In this document: one piece after another, positions 8,915-18,252 of the stretch | Layout of the letters: each line of letters opens with the position of its first letter | Numbering within the stretch: the first letter of the stretch is position 1 | From: an uncultured Lachnospiraceae bacterium | GTDB lineage: Bacteria; Bacillota; Clostridia; Lachnospirales; Lachnospiraceae | Assembly (NCBI GenBank): GCA_937920345.1 | Contig: CALGVA010000017.1 | Span: 62,001 to 126,000 of the forward strand | DNA length: 64,000 nt | Direction: 5' to 3' | Translations under genes and position numbers: made by a program | The notes under the pieces: generated by a model | Told to the model about the DNA's origin: nothing | Database searches by the model: none | The model's input: the letters and a program-made list of their open reading frames with translations, nothing else

Positions 8915-9550
8915 TTACAATGCTTCGAAAGCCTCTCTGAGTTTCTCAAGCGCCCTCTTCTCTATTCTTGAAACGTAACTTCTGGAAATCCCCAGTTTGC
9001 GTCCGATCTCTCTCTGGGTCACCTCGTATTCACTCGTCAGACCATAGCGCAGTGTTATGATCTCCCGTTCTCTGTCACTCAGTCTGTCATGGATCAGTCC
9101 CGAAAGTCTGCTCAGCTTATCCTCGGCTTCCATTCTGTCGATCACATCGACCTGATCCTGTTCAATAATATCCAGCAGATTGATCTCATTTCCTTCCCTG
9201 TCCGTACCGATCGGCTCGTATAGAGATACTTCTCTGGAAGTTTTCTTCTTCGCACGCAGAAACATCAGCAGTTCATTATCGATACAGCGGGATGCATATG
9301 TGCTTAATTTACCCTTGCCGGCATCGAAAGAATCAATCGCCTTGATCAGTCCGATCGTCCCGATCGAGATCATATCTTCCATCTCTTCGTCCACATTCTG
9401 ATACTTCTTGGCAATATGTGCAACCAGACGCAGGTTATGTTCTATCAGAATTTCTTTCGCCCGCACCCGTTCTGCGTCTTCACCCGTCTTCAACAGCTTT
9501 AAGTATACGGCCTCTTCCTTCGCAGTCAGTGGTTGCTTAAATGTTTTCAA
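8915..9550 (-). CDS. sigK: Sporulation sigma factor SigK
   Basis: SigK is the late mother-cell sigma factor controlling coat and cortex genes. The 211 residues include region 2 (IEHNLRLVAHIAKKYQ, DMISIGTIGLIKAIDSF, STYASRCIDNELLMFLRA) and region 4 (LSDREREIITLRYGL, TQREIGRKLGISRSYVSRIEKRALEKL). The gene is uninterrupted: no skin-type insertion. It starts MKTFKQPLTAKEE, only a few residues before the sigma core, so there is little or no cleavable pro-sequence such as Bacillus SigK carries. A sigma-A-like promoter sits 135 bases upstream. The main alternative, SigE, is less likely given the context and N-terminus. Confidence 0.85.
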   Translation of the reverse strand: MKTFKQPLTAKEEAVYLKLLKTGEDAERVRAKEILIEHNLRLVAHIAKKYQNVDEEMEDMISIGTIGLIKAIDSFDAGKGKLSTYASRCIDNELLMFLRAKKKTSREVSLYEPIGTDREGNEINLLDIIEQDQVDVIDRMEAEDKLSRLSGLIHDRLSDREREIITLRYGLTSEYEVTQREIGRKLGISRSYVSRIEKRALEKLREAFEAL

Positions 9551-9684
9551 AAGAAGCCCCCAAAGTCCATTTACTCTATTCTATGACCCGGCGGCATCTT
9601 AAGTGCCTTTCCACCTGAAAATATGTTGCAGGCTCAGAAACGGACATCTTGGAGCATGGCTTTACTGCGAGTTAATATATATAC

Positions 9685-9713
9685 ATTATACAAAGTCAGC
9701 CTGTGATTTACAA
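9685..9713 (-). promoter_or_regulatory. Promoter upstream of sigK
   Basis: On the minus strand TTGTAA (9713-9708) and TATAAT (9690-9685) have a 17-base spacer, about 135 bases before the sigK ATG. It looks like a vegetative promoter rather than a sigma-E one, leaving a long leader. Confidence 0.5.
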
Positions 9714-9800
9714 TACAAATTCTTTAAGATGATACCTAATGTCAGAAAAAAGCGAAAATTCAGGCAGTCATGCGAATATTCCGTCAATTCGGTTTAAAGT

Positions 9801-11126
9801 TCAGTCAAAAAGAAACTGTGCCATCGCATAATTGCTCACGTCCAGCCCGCGCAGCGTCAGTCTGATCCTGTCCCCTTCCCTCACGAGGAGCCCCTGCCTG
9901 TGCAATTCTCCAATCACATCGCCGTATACATCCTCTACAGAAATTCCAAAAGTTCGTGCAAACGCCTCCGCACTCACACCGCAGACCATGCGCAGCCCCA
10001 GAAACATGTACTCTTCCATCTGCTCCTGCGGTGTCAGAATCTGCCTGTGTGGAAGATCTGCCGCCTTCGACCGGTTCTGCCGTGCGGTTTCTGCCTGTTG
10101 CCCGCATGCTGCGCCTTCGTACATATACGGTGCCGCTGACATATCGGCGGCCTCCTGCTGCCTCATCACATATGCCGCATACGATTCCATAGAGGAAGGA
10201 TTGCTCCATCTGACATTCTCCACCATGGAAGCCGCTCCCGGACCGAATCCCACATAATCGCCCCGCTGCCAGTATACCTTGTTATGCCTGCACTCGTACC
10301 CCTCCCGCGCATAATTGGAGATCTCGTACCTGTAATACCCGCAATCCGCAAGATACTGTCTTGTCAACAGATCCATCTCCACATTCTCTTCTTCCGCCGG
10401 AAAACGGTATTCCGACTGCCGCTCGTACAGAGGCGTTCCCTCTTCCAGAATCAGGCTGTACGCCGATATGTGTTCCGGTGCGAGCGCCGTCACCCTTCGA
10501 AGCGTCTGCTCATAAGAAACAATACTCTGCCCCGGAAGCGCCGCCATGATGTCAATATTGACGTTGCAAAGACCCGCCCGGCGCACCAGATCATAAGTCC
10601 TTAAGAATGCGGCGTAATCATGGATTCTGCCAATCCGCCGCAGTTCTCCGTCGTCCGCCGACTGCAGTCCTATACTGGCCCGATTAATACCATGTGTTAT
10701 GTATTGCTCCGGTTCTCCAGACTCTACCGTCCCCGGATTCATCTCCATGGTAACCTCGGCATCAGGCATCATCTGGTAGTGCCTCCTGACTGCCTCCATG
10801 ATCCGGCCGATCTGCTCTGTCGTAAGCAGCGACGGCGTGCCGCCGCCCAGAAATACCGATATCACCTGATATTCTATATAGGCCTCTGCAGACTGTTTGA
10901 TTTCCCGGCAAAGTAGGTTTACATAATATTCAATAGCATCCTGTGCCGTTTCACACCGGCAGGAAACCTCCATCCGGCGGACCGGTTCCTTGCTGCAGGA
11001 TGCCGCCGCCTTCCGGACTGCCGGGTGCCCCTTCACCTCTCCTGTCGGAAAGGAAAGGAAATCGCAGTAGAAACATTTCCGCACGCAAAAGGGAATGTGA
11101 ATATAGATGCTCAGTTCTTTTTTCAT
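9801..11126 (-). CDS. hemW: HemW, radical SAM coproporphyrinogen-oxidase-like heme chaperone
   Basis: HemW-type proteins bind a 4Fe-4S cluster and heme. They resemble HemN but usually lack oxidase activity. The radical-SAM motif CVRKCFYC is at residues ~14-21, followed by FLGGGTPSLL and EMNPGT in the barrel, NRASIGLQS, and the HemW C-terminal domain (MVCGVSAEAFARTFG). It is 441 residues, somewhat longer than the usual 370-400: there is an extra Cys/Arg-rich insert after the cluster motif (residues ~29-66) and a polar insert near residue 335-360. The common hemW neighbour lepA lies immediately upstream, in the same direction, as in many Firmicutes. Confidence 0.9.
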   Translation of the reverse strand: MKKELSIYIHIPFCVRKCFYCDFLSFPTGEVKGHPAVRKAAASCSKEPVRRMEVSCRCETAQDAIEYYVNLLCREIKQSAEAYIEYQVISVFLGGGTPSLLTTEQIGRIMEAVRRHYQMMPDAEVTMEMNPGTVESGEPEQYITHGINRASIGLQSADDGELRRIGRIHDYAAFLRTYDLVRRAGLCNVNIDIMAALPGQSIVSYEQTLRRVTALAPEHISAYSLILEEGTPLYERQSEYRFPAEEENVEMDLLTRQYLADCGYYRYEISNYAREGYECRHNKVYWQRGDYVGFGPGAASMVENVRWSNPSSMESYAAYVMRQQEAADMSAAPYMYEGAACGQQAETARQNRSKAADLPHRQILTPQEQMEEYMFLGLRMVCGVSAEAFARTFGISVEDVYGDVIGELHRQGLLVREGDRIRLTLRGLDVSNYAMAQFLFD

Positions 11127-11184
11127 ATCACGTCTCTATTCCAATCCTGTATCATAGAGCGCACTGCCTGTCTTCACGATACGT

Positions 11185-12999
11185 TTAGTTATCATCCAGT
11201 TTCAGCACACTCATGAATGCGCTCTGCGGAATCTCCACACTGCCGACCTGGCGCATACGCTTCTTACCTTCTTTCTGCTTCTCAAGCAGCTTCTTCTTAC
11301 GGGTAATATCACCGCCGTAACACTTGGCAAGCACGTCCTTACGCATCGCCTTAACCGTCTCTCTGGCTATGATCTTACCGCCCACAGCCGCCTGAATCGG
11401 TATTTCGAAGAGGTGCCTGGGGATCTCGTCCTTAAGCTTCTCGCACATCTTCCTGCCCCGTTCGTATGCGCTGTCCGCATGAACAATAAAGGAGAGTGCG
11501 TCCACCTCATCGTGATTGATCAGGATATCCAGCTTCACCAGCCTGGATTCTTCATAACCTTTCAATTCATAGTCAAAAGATGCATATCCCCTGGAACGGG
11601 ATTTCAGCGCATCAAAGAAATCGTAGATAATCTCATTGAGCGGCAGATCATACTTCAGCAGCGCTCTGGACGCCTCGATATACTCCGTGCTGATATACCG
11701 GCCCCGCCTCTCCTGACACAGCTGCATAATGGGACCGATGAACTCCGTGGTCACCATGATCTCCGCGCCAACCACCGGTTCCTCCATATAGTCGATCTGC
11801 GCGGGATCAGGCAGATTCGACGGATTCGTCAGTTCTATCATCGTCCCGTCCGTCTTGTGCACTCTGTAAATAACACCCGGTGCGGTAGTCACCAGATCCA
11901 GATTGTATTCTCTCTCGAGCCGTTCCTGAATAATCTCCAGATGCAGAAGTCCCAGGAATCCGCAGCGGAAACCGAAACCAAGTGCAATCGAAGTCTCCGG
12001 CTCATAGTGCAGAGACGCATCGTTTAGCTGCAGTTTCTCCAGCGCATCCCGCAGATCCGGATATTTTGCACCATCCGCGGGGTACATGCCGCAATACACC
12101 ATGGAATTAACCTTTTTATAGCCCGGAAGCGGCTCCGCACAGGGACGGTTCACATCCGTCACCGTATCGCCTACCGCTGTGTCTTTCACATTTTTAATAG
12201 AGGCCGTCAGATATCCCACCATGCCGGCCGACAGTTCTTCACAGGGAATAAACTGCCCCGCGCCGAAATACCCTACTTCCACCACTTCCGCGGTAGCACC
12301 GGTAGCCATCATCCTGATCGGTGTTCCCTTCGCAACCCTGCCCTCCATAATGCGGCAGAATACGATCACACCCTTATAGGAATCATAGACAGAATCAAAA
12401 ATCAAAGCCTGCAGCGGGTTGTCCGGACTCCCTCCAGGCGCGGGGATCTTCTCCACCACCGCCTCTAATACCTCTTCGATGCCGATACCGTTCTTCGCCG
12501 AGATCAGCGGCGCATCCTGTGCCTCGATGCCGATCACGTCCTCAATCTCATTCTTCACCCGCTCCGGCTCGGCGCTGGGCAGGTCGATCTTATTGATCAC
12601 CGGAAAGACATCCAGGTCATGATCCAGCGCAAGATATACATTCGCCAGGGTCTGCGCCTCGATGCCCTGTGCCGCATCCACCACAAGGATCGCTCCGTCA
12701 CACGCCGCCAGCGACCGGCTCACCTCATAGTTAAAGTCTACGTGCCCCGGGGTGTCGATCAGATTAAGGATATACTCATTGCCGTCCTTCGCGTTATAAA
12801 TGATGCGCACTGCCTGCGCCTTGATCGTGATGCCCCGCTCGCGTTCCAGCTCCATATTGTCAAGTACCTGCGCCTGCATCTCCCGGCTGGTGAGCAGTCC
12901 CGTCTTCTCTATGATCCGGTCGGCCAGTGTCGATTTCCCGTGATCGATATGGGCGACGATACAAAAATTTCTGATTTTACTCTGGTCTATAACTGCCAT
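11185..12999 (-). CDS. lepA: Elongation factor 4 (LepA), ribosomal back-translocase GTPase
   Basis: LepA is a translational GTPase that acts on stalled or mistranslocated ribosomes. G1 [14 protein letters not shown]2 [11 protein letters not shown]3 DTPGHVDF and G4 NKIDLPSA are all present. The LepA-specific C-terminal domain ([55 protein letters not shown]) is complete. I place the start at the ATG at 12999 ([11 protein letters not shown], preceded by AAGGAAAG), giving about 604 residues, the usual size. An in-frame upstream start at 13068 lacks a ribosome-binding site and adds a non-conserved tail. Confidence 0.97.
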   Translation of the reverse strand: MAVIDQSKIRNFCIVAHIDHGKSTLADRIIEKTGLLTSREMQAQVLDNMELERERGITIKAQAVRIIYNAKDGNEYILNLIDTPGHVDFNYEVSRSLAACDGAILVVDAAQGIEAQTLANVYLALDHDLDVFPVINKIDLPSAEPERVKNEIEDVIGIEAQDAPLISAKNGIGIEEVLEAVVEKIPAPGGSPDNPLQALIFDSVYDSYKGVIVFCRIMEGRVAKGTPIRMMATGATAEVVEVGYFGAGQFIPCEELSAGMVGYLTASIKNVKDTAVGDTVTDVNRPCAEPLPGYKKVNSMVYCGMYPADGAKYPDLRDALEKLQLNDASLHYEPETSIALGFGFRCGFLGLLHLEIIQERLEREYNLDLVTTAPGVIYRVHKTDGTMIELTNPSNLPDPAQIDYMEEPVVGAEIMVTTEFIGPIMQLCQERRGRYISTEYIEASRALLKYDLPLNEIIYDFFDALKSRSRGYASFDYELKGYEESRLVKLDILINHDEVDALSFIVHADSAYERGRKMCEKLKDEIPRHLFEIPIQAAVGGKIIARETVKAMRKDVLAKCYGGDITRKKKLLEKQKEGKKRMRQVGSVEIPQSAFMSVLKLDDN

Positions 13000-13084
13000 A
13001 CTTTCCTTCACACTTTCCTTTCTTGTCATACGAAGATAAGTATAACAAATCGCGGAAAATATGTCCACTACTACACGATCTCTA

Positions 13085-13168
13085 AAGCATGGAAGAATGC
13101 TGCCTGCGGCAGGTCCGCCCCGCGGACGGTTCTTCCGCGTGAGTGCTTTTTCTCACGCTGGGAATGGT
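13085..13168. repeat. Palindromic intergenic repeat (family with 20.53 kb copy)
   Basis: Between spoIIP and lepA. It begins GGAAGAATGCTGCCTGC (13091-13107) and contains TCTTCCGCGTGA (13131-13142), both shared almost exactly with 20533-20585. Internal short hairpins are CTGCCTGCGGCAG and TCCGCCCCGCGGA. Confidence 0.6.
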
Positions 13169-13172
13169 CTTA

Positions 13173-14492
13173 TCATTCACGCATGGGCTCCTCCCCGCTC
13201 AGCACCAGATCCAGCACATGCGCCAGCGGATCACAGGCATTCATGGCTTCCTCCACAGTATTATTCTGCGCTCCCAGTTCGATCAAGAGTGTTTTCGGGC
13301 ATACATGCATATTATAGCGGTAAGCCTTCAGATAAATCCTTCTCGCCAGCCCCGGATAATACTCGTTGCACGCCGCCTGCATCTGGAAGGAAAAGGCGAG
13401 ATTGTCTGCCAGATACGGATTTTCCAGATATTCTATCTCTCCTTTCTTACTGCGGCTTAAGCCGTTGAAAAACATAAACTGCGCCGTAGGTCTCCCCTGA
13501 AGATCGACGACCAGCCTCTTATCCGCCGGCATCTCGTCCCTATGTAAGTCGATCACCACTTCTATGGAAGGATTGTCTGCCAGCAGCTTCTCGATTTCCG
13601 GCAGAGAATTGCTGTACGCATAATCTCTCTCCTGATCATAGCATGCCGTGTGATGCATCACCTGATAGCCGTAGCGCTCCCGCAGCAAATCAGCAAGATG
13701 CTCGCCCACGCCCACAATACTCGTAGACGCATCCCCCGGCACGGAGTCCGTAAAAGCCTCCTGCGAATGCGTATGATAGATCAGAATCTGCGGTGCCTCT
13801 GTTGAACCCGTTACACGCATGTCCCGGGACAATAACCGGTCAATCTGCAGCAGATCATCGCCCGCCTTCGTCGTGCTGTCCACGGCATAGAAAGCCTTTA
13901 TGAGCATTTCATAGCTCTTTAATTCCTCCCACTGATAGCTGTAATTCTTAGCCTGTACGGGAACAAACTCTAAAATCGCAGCGTCAGCACTCTGCTCCGG
14001 CACTTCCTCCTGCGCCGGCACCTCCTCCTGTCCGGCCGCCTGATTCTCCAGGTACGCGCCATTCTCCGCCAGCATGGCATCCGCAAGATTCTGCTCTAAG
14101 TGCATGGCATTCTCATCATACTCCAGTTCTTCCTCTGCAATCGACTTATGGTCCTCATCACTGCCCTCCAGCATAAGAAGTCTTGCGTAATCACTCTCCG
14201 CAGCCGTCTCCTCATTCTCTCCCTCCATAGTGCCGTACAGGAAGACCGGATAGCCCGCCAGAACCCATCTTTCATAAATATCACTTGCTATTTTTACCGT
14301 TGAACCGTGATGCATCATGTGCATAGCGGGAAGGTACGGTTCCATTATTATAGATGCGATCCACTCCGAAACGGTCCCTCCGCCGGATTCCTGTTTGTGC
14401 CGCACACTCACAAGTTCCGCCAGAACAAAGAAAGCAGAAGCTATCATAAGCGCTATTATCATTAACTTAACTATTTTCTTTTTCATGTCCAT
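13173..14492 (-). CDS. spoIIP: Stage II sporulation protein P (SpoIIP)
   Basis: SpoIIP is a membrane-anchored amidase/endopeptidase that with SpoIID and SpoIIM degrades septal peptidoglycan during engulfment. The protein starts with a basic N-terminus and one membrane helix (residues ~6-26). A long acidic variable linker (Glu/Ala-rich, ~85-150) leads to the catalytic domain with LIYHTHSQEAF, VIDLHRDEM and LIELGAQNNTVEEA. These histidine/glutamate motifs are those of SpoIIP. It is downstream of gpr in the same direction, the usual clostridial gpr-spoIIP order. Confidence 0.93.
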   Translation of the reverse strand: MDMKKKIVKLMIIALMIASAFFVLAELVSVRHKQESGGGTVSEWIASIIMEPYLPAMHMMHHGSTVKIASDIYERWVLAGYPVFLYGTMEGENEETAAESDYARLLMLEGSDEDHKSIAEEELEYDENAMHLEQNLADAMLAENGAYLENQAAGQEEVPAQEEVPEQSADAAILEFVPVQAKNYSYQWEELKSYEMLIKAFYAVDSTTKAGDDLLQIDRLLSRDMRVTGSTEAPQILIYHTHSQEAFTDSVPGDASTSIVGVGEHLADLLRERYGYQVMHHTACYDQERDYAYSNSLPEIEKLLADNPSIEVVIDLHRDEMPADKRLVVDLQGRPTAQFMFFNGLSRSKKGEIEYLENPYLADNLAFSFQMQAACNEYYPGLARRIYLKAYRYNMHVCPKTLLIELGAQNNTVEEAMNACDPLAHVLDLVLSGEEPMRE

Positions 14493-14603
14493 ACTAATCT
14501 ATATATATGCAGTACGGACATCACTTCATACCATAGCCCCCTATATCCCTGTCTGCCGGTCGTCTTAAGCTTTTTCGCAGCATTCCGGTCTGTAGCATCC
14601 CTG

Positions 14604-15482
14604 TTACGGCTCTTCCGGATAATTGAGCGCCTTATTGATCCCGTCGCACAGGATATGACTGATCTGCTGGATCTGCTGGTCCACATCCTTCGTCGTGACA
14701 TACATGTTATTCAGTTCCTTAAGTGCCACAGGACGTTCTCCCATGGCGTCTCCCACGATCGTCGCCGCGTCCACCACTGTCGGTACTCCAAGCGCCAGCA
14801 CCGGTACATGAAGACTCTCCTGTGTGATCGCATTACGATGATTTCCCACACCTGACCCCGGATGAATCCCTGTATTCGTAATCTGTATCGTGCGGTTCAG
14901 TCTCTTCGTGGATCGGGCGGCCAGCGCATCGATTACGATCACCATATCCGGCTTCGTCTCACCGATCACGCCCTTGATGATCTCCGCAGATTCCATCCCG
15001 GTCTTCGCCATAACACCCGGAACCAGACTGCTGACCTGATGCATCTTGGAACGATTATACGCAACTTTGCCATACTCCCGCACAATATGTCTATTGATAA
15101 ACAAATTATCCACCACATTAGGACCCAGAGAATCCGCCGTCACTTCCCGATTGCCCAGCCCCACTACCAGAATGGACTGCTCCCTGTCCGGTTCCGGCAG
15201 GATCTCTCTGATCTCCCGCGCCAGAATCTCTGAAATCTCCTGATGATAATCCTCTTCCGGCTCCGTCATCGCCGGGGCTTCCAATGTAATATAGGTTCCC
15301 ATCGGCTTGCCCAGAATCTTGGCGCCGTTCTTCGTCTCCACCACGACTTTGGTGATATGGACATCACACGCCTCGTCATATTCCTCTTCCACCGTGACAC
15401 CATGCAGACCTTCCGCTTTATCCTCGATGCTCTCTCTGGCCTCCAACGCCAAGTCTGTCCTGACTGCCTGCCAGCTATCCAT
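14604..15482 (-). CDS. gpr: Germination protease GPR
   Basis: GPR is the aspartic-like protease that degrades small acid-soluble spore proteins at germination. It is made as an inactive zymogen. Landmarks include VRTDLALEARESI near the N-terminus, VVGLGNREVTADSLGPNV, MAKTGMESAEIIKGV, VIDALAARSTKRLNRTIQI, and TGIHPGSGVGNHR. The short N-terminal pro-segment is MDSWQA before VRTDLALE. The 292 residues are slightly shorter than Bacillus GPR, because of a shorter pro-segment. It is followed by spoIIP. Confidence 0.95.
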   Translation of the reverse strand: MDSWQAVRTDLALEARESIEDKAEGLHGVTVEEEYDEACDVHITKVVVETKNGAKILGKPMGTYITLEAPAMTEPEEDYHQEISEILAREIREILPEPDREQSILVVGLGNREVTADSLGPNVVDNLFINRHIVREYGKVAYNRSKMHQVSSLVPGVMAKTGMESAEIIKGVIGETKPDMVIVIDALAARSTKRLNRTIQITNTGIHPGSGVGNHRNAITQESLHVPVLALGVPTVVDAATIVGDAMGERPVALKELNNMYVTTKDVDQQIQQISHILCDGINKALNYPEEP

Positions 15483-15582
15483 GCCATACCCCTCATTTCC
15501 CGCATTTTATCTTACTATATGCGTTTCTTTATAAGTTGGTTATTTCCTTTTCTATTTTTTGCAAAAATAAACAAAATATGTA

Positions 15583-15611
15583 TTGACATCATGATTCTCA
15601 TAAACTACAAT
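15583..15611 (+). promoter_or_regulatory. Strong sigma-A promoter of rpsT
   Basis: TTGACA (15583-15588), a 17-base spacer and TACAAT (15606-15611), 85 bases before the rpsT ATG. Near-consensus. The leader contains a possible hairpin around ACGTCCGTGTC…GACACGT. Confidence 0.75.
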
Positions 15612-15695
15612 AATATACGTGTGTTTCCATTAAAACGTCCGTGTCCGGCTTTAATGAGACACGTCTAAATAAAAATCGGAATCGGAGGTGTAAAC

Positions 15696-15959
15696 ATGGC
15701 TAATATCAAATCTGCAAAGAAAAGAATCTTAGTAAATAAGACAAAGGCTGACAGAAACAAGGCGATCAAGTCCGGTGTCAAGACAGCAATCAAGAAAGTA
15801 TACGCTGCGATTGAATCCGGCGATCAGACAGCTGCGAAGACAGCCCTTACTGCTGCGACATCCGCGCTTGACAAGGCTACCAAGAAGGGTGTTTATCACA
15901 AGAATACTTCTGCAAGAAAAGTATCCCGTCTTACGCTTGCCGTTAACAAGATGGCGTAA
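15696..15959 (+). CDS. rpsT: Small ribosomal subunit protein bS20
   Basis: 87 residues, Lys/Ala-rich and all-helical, starting MANIKSAKKRILVN with the usual S20 core (KAIKSGVKTAIKKV, KGVYHKNTSARKVSRL). S20 is a primary binder of 16S rRNA in the 30S subunit. GGAGGTG lies 7 bases before the ATG. It is a single-gene plus-strand transcript with its own promoter and terminator, divergent from gpr. Codon use is strongly biased, as expected for a ribosomal protein. Confidence 0.98.
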   Translation: MANIKSAKKRILVNKTKADRNKAIKSGVKTAIKKVYAAIESGDQTAAKTALTAATSALDKATKKGVYHKNTSARKVSRLTLAVNKMA

Positions 15960-15964
15960 ATAAA

Positions 15965-16006
15965 ACGAGCGAAGCTCGTTTGCGAGATTTATTTCGCAAA
16001 CTCGAA
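15965..16006. repeat. Palindromic repeat, family 1 copy A
   Basis: ACGAGCGAAGCTCGT and TTTGCGAGATTTATTTCGCAAA hairpins, ending ACTCGAA. The frame TTTGCGAGATT…ACTCGAA recurs with the same 28-base span at 28983-29010. Confidence 0.6.
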
Positions 16007-16020
16007 ACAACATAAAAACA

Positions 16021-16057
16021 AAAACACTTCCTACCGTCATGGGAAGTGTTTTTTATT
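16021..16057 (+). terminator. rpsT intrinsic terminator
   Basis: 9-bp perfect stem AACACTTCC / GGAAGTGTT, loop of 10, then a T-rich tail. 64 bases after the rpsT stop. Confidence 0.9.
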
Positions 16058-16085
16058 TTCATTTTTTCTCGCAAACCGACACCTT

Positions 16086-16964
16086 CTAGCGGCTGTGACC
16101 GCCGCCGCCATGGCTGCCGCCGCCACCGCCTCCGCCTCCGCCGCTGTGACCACCGCCGCTGCTGCTGCTCGTTTGAATCTTACGCTGTACTACGCTCTTA
16201 CGCAGAAATCTGTCTTGTCTGATCTTAAACTCGGGTTCCATTCCTTCCACATAGGTCGTCGCAGTCGTCGTCTTCCTCCCGCGTTTAGACCTCACGTTAC
16301 ACAGTATAAATATAACAGCCGATATGATTCCGATCACCCACGGAACCCATGACGGTACATACAGTGTAAAGAGCCGTGTTCCCGTCATATCATGGTAAAA
16401 GTCATTGACATATGTCTTGTAAGCGCGATAAGGATCATGCTCTACATAACGGTACACATTGTCCAGAATATGATTAATCTCGTCTGCATCGTAAGCATCC
16501 TTGACCTTACCCGTCGTGCAGAACCACGTGTAGATCTTGCCGTTATCTTCCCGGAACCAGTTGTCCACCAGCAGAACACCGTCCCCGTTCGGCTTATCAT
16601 AACCGAAATTGTGTTCCTCGTAGAACTCCTCCGCATAGATCCTTACAAACTCATCATAAACCACATAAGGCTCGATCTCTCTGGCATAATCCTTAAGTGA
16701 TTCCTCCAGCGTAATCAATACGATATCACATCCGGTCTGTTTCTCCCGCTTCGCAATCAGACTGCGCAGGCTGTCTTCTTCCTCGTCCGTCAGCACGTCA
16801 CCGTAGTCGAACACACGCTCATCCGTCGTACATTCCGTATTGGTTCTCTGATGGTTAGCAACTCCAGAGATCACACCGTGTCCGACACTGATAAATATGT
16901 ACAGGATCACCACCGAGCCCAATATAATATACATCCATCTAAAATATCGAAAATATTCTTTCAT
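16086..16964 (-). CDS. TPM-domain membrane protein with Gly/His-rich tail
   Basis: 292 residues. One N-terminal membrane helix (~11-33), then an extracytoplasmic TPM-like domain (VFDYGDVLTDEEEDSLRSLI, CDIVLITLEES, GVLLVDNWF, Asp/Glu-rich). A second helix (~210-228) and a short basic cytoplasmic part precede a low-complexity C-terminus of Ser, Gly and His, ending in runs of Gly with HGGGGHS. TPM-domain proteins function in photosystem repair in plants; bacterial members are often followed by such Gly-rich tails and have ill-defined envelope roles. The gene downstream of the zinc-ribbon protein at 17.1 kb probably works with it. Confidence 0.75.
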   Translation of the reverse strand: MKEYFRYFRWMYIILGSVVILYIFISVGHGVISGVANHQRTNTECTTDERVFDYGDVLTDEEEDSLRSLIAKREKQTGCDIVLITLEESLKDYAREIEPYVVYDEFVRIYAEEFYEEHNFGYDKPNGDGVLLVDNWFREDNGKIYTWFCTTGKVKDAYDADEINHILDNVYRYVEHDPYRAYKTYVNDFYHDMTGTRLFTLYVPSWVPWVIGIISAVIFILCNVRSKRGRKTTTATTYVEGMEPEFKIRQDRFLRKSVVQRKIQTSSSSGGGHSGGGGGGGGGSHGGGGHSR

Positions 16965-17018
16965 CTTAATCTCTCATTCTTGCTTAATCTGCGAATTTGG
17001 GCGTAAGCACAAATTTGC

Positions 17019-17053
17019 GTGTGAAAAATCTTCCGTGTATGGATTTTTCACAC
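17019..17053. repeat. Perfect 12-bp stem hairpin between TPM and zinc-ribbon genes
   Basis: GTGTGAAAAATC (17019-17030) pairs perfectly with GATTTTTCACAC (17042-17053) around CTTCCGTGTATG-like loop sequence. A second weaker stem (GAATTTG/CAAATT) precedes it. It resembles the other palindromic intergenic repeats; no T-run follows on the minus strand. Confidence 0.55.
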
Positions 17054-17116
17054 TAATCTCCAGTCCGGATTCTTATTACCGGTTCTGTCCCGGCTTCGCT
17101 GCAGCACCGTGCACAC

Positions 17117-18100
17117 TCACAGTATCTCAAGCACACCGACAACAAAAGAACAGATCACCGTCACAATAGCGAACACAGAAGCGCCGTAGGCAAATACCTT
17201 CCCTATGGAAACCGGTGTCTTACCGATCACCTTGCCCGTCTGTCCGTTGACATGGAACTGATAGGTTTTGCCCCGGTAGCGGTATAAATACTGCCACACA
17301 GGCATCAGGGCATACTTTACGCCGCTTCTTTGCAGGTTCAGATCCTTGCGGTAAGGTCTCACCGTACTGTACCCGCTTAGAGACTGCTGCATGAGTTCCT
17401 CCGATGCATTGCGCGCCTTCATCTGCGCTCTTCCCTCCAGTTCCGGCGCTCCCTGATTATAGACTTCACCGTAGAACCCTGACATGTATTTCGGCTCGAA
17501 ATCCTGCAGCAGCCGGTAACTGTACGGCTCCATCAGGTCCATGATCCCGTCATCCATAGCATAGGACGCATCTACAGGAATCTTGTCAAAGTCCAGTTCC
17601 ATCCTGCGGACCACCTCATAGTATGACGTCTCTGTATATTCCGTGTTTCCGCTGGTCCAGATTCTGATCTTCGTTCCCTCTCCGGCAAAATCATAACGCG
17701 CGTTATAGTCGTACAGCCAGAACGGCACATAGATGCCGACCATTTTCTCCAGACTCCTGGCCGACATGAAATCAGAGGGTGTAAACACCCGTTTCGAAAA
17801 CTCCGCCTCCATTGCTCCCACAGCCAGATCTTTATTAATATAGAAAGGAAGAAGCAGGTGCGGCTCATAGACTCCCTCTACCCGCTCGTTGAATACAATA
17901 TAGCAGCCGCAATGCTCACACCGTCCCGCTGACGCATAAGCCGGCGTCTCCATAGGCGCGCCGCAGTTGACGCACTGTATAACGGAACCGCCCTGTATAA
18001 TATCTTCACTGTCCTCACCCTCACAATGGGGACAATACATCCTGCGTCTGCCTGGTTCATACACCACATTGCCGCCGCAATTTCTGCATTTAAATAACAT
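17117..18100 (-). CDS. Zinc-ribbon membrane protein (TFIIB-like ribbons plus one C-terminal helix)
   Basis: The N-terminus carries two or three Cys4 ribbons: CRNCGG…CPHCEG, CVNCGA…CEHCGC. A long soluble middle has KMVGIYVPFWLYDYNARYDF, a pattern common to a conserved family of Firmicutes 'zinc ribbon domain' proteins annotated without function. A single C-terminal membrane helix is at ~300-325. The ATG at 18100 (MLFKCRNCGG, preceded by CGGAG) is preferred over an in-frame start at 18130. It shares direction with the TPM-domain gene, with which this family is often paired; the role is unknown. Confidence 0.7.
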   Translation of the reverse strand: MLFKCRNCGGNVVYEPGRRRMYCPHCEGEDSEDIIQGGSVIQCVNCGAPMETPAYASAGRCEHCGCYIVFNERVEGVYEPHLLLPFYINKDLAVGAMEAEFSKRVFTPSDFMSARSLEKMVGIYVPFWLYDYNARYDFAGEGTKIRIWTSGNTEYTETSYYEVVRRMELDFDKIPVDASYAMDDGIMDLMEPYSYRLLQDFEPKYMSGFYGEVYNQGAPELEGRAQMKARNASEELMQQSLSGYSTVRPYRKDLNLQRSGVKYALMPVWQYLYRYRGKTYQFHVNGQTGKVIGKTPVSIGKVFAYGASVFAIVTVICSFVVGVLEIL

Positions 18101-18163
18101 ACTCCGTTCCCCCTGCCCAACCCATTTCACGCGGAAATAAAATCTTTTAATATGTCATATACT

Positions 18164-18192
18164 TTGTTATACTGTTATAAGTCAAATATAAT
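18164..18192 (+). promoter_or_regulatory. Promoter of the SDR gene
   Basis: TTGTTA (18164-18169), 17 bases, TATAAT (18187-18192), about 60 bases before the ATG at 18253. Confidence 0.6.
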
Positions 18193-18252
18193 AAAGCATA
18201 GCAAAACGGCGTCAAGGAGTCAAGATTGAATCATTCATGAACGGAGGAAGCC

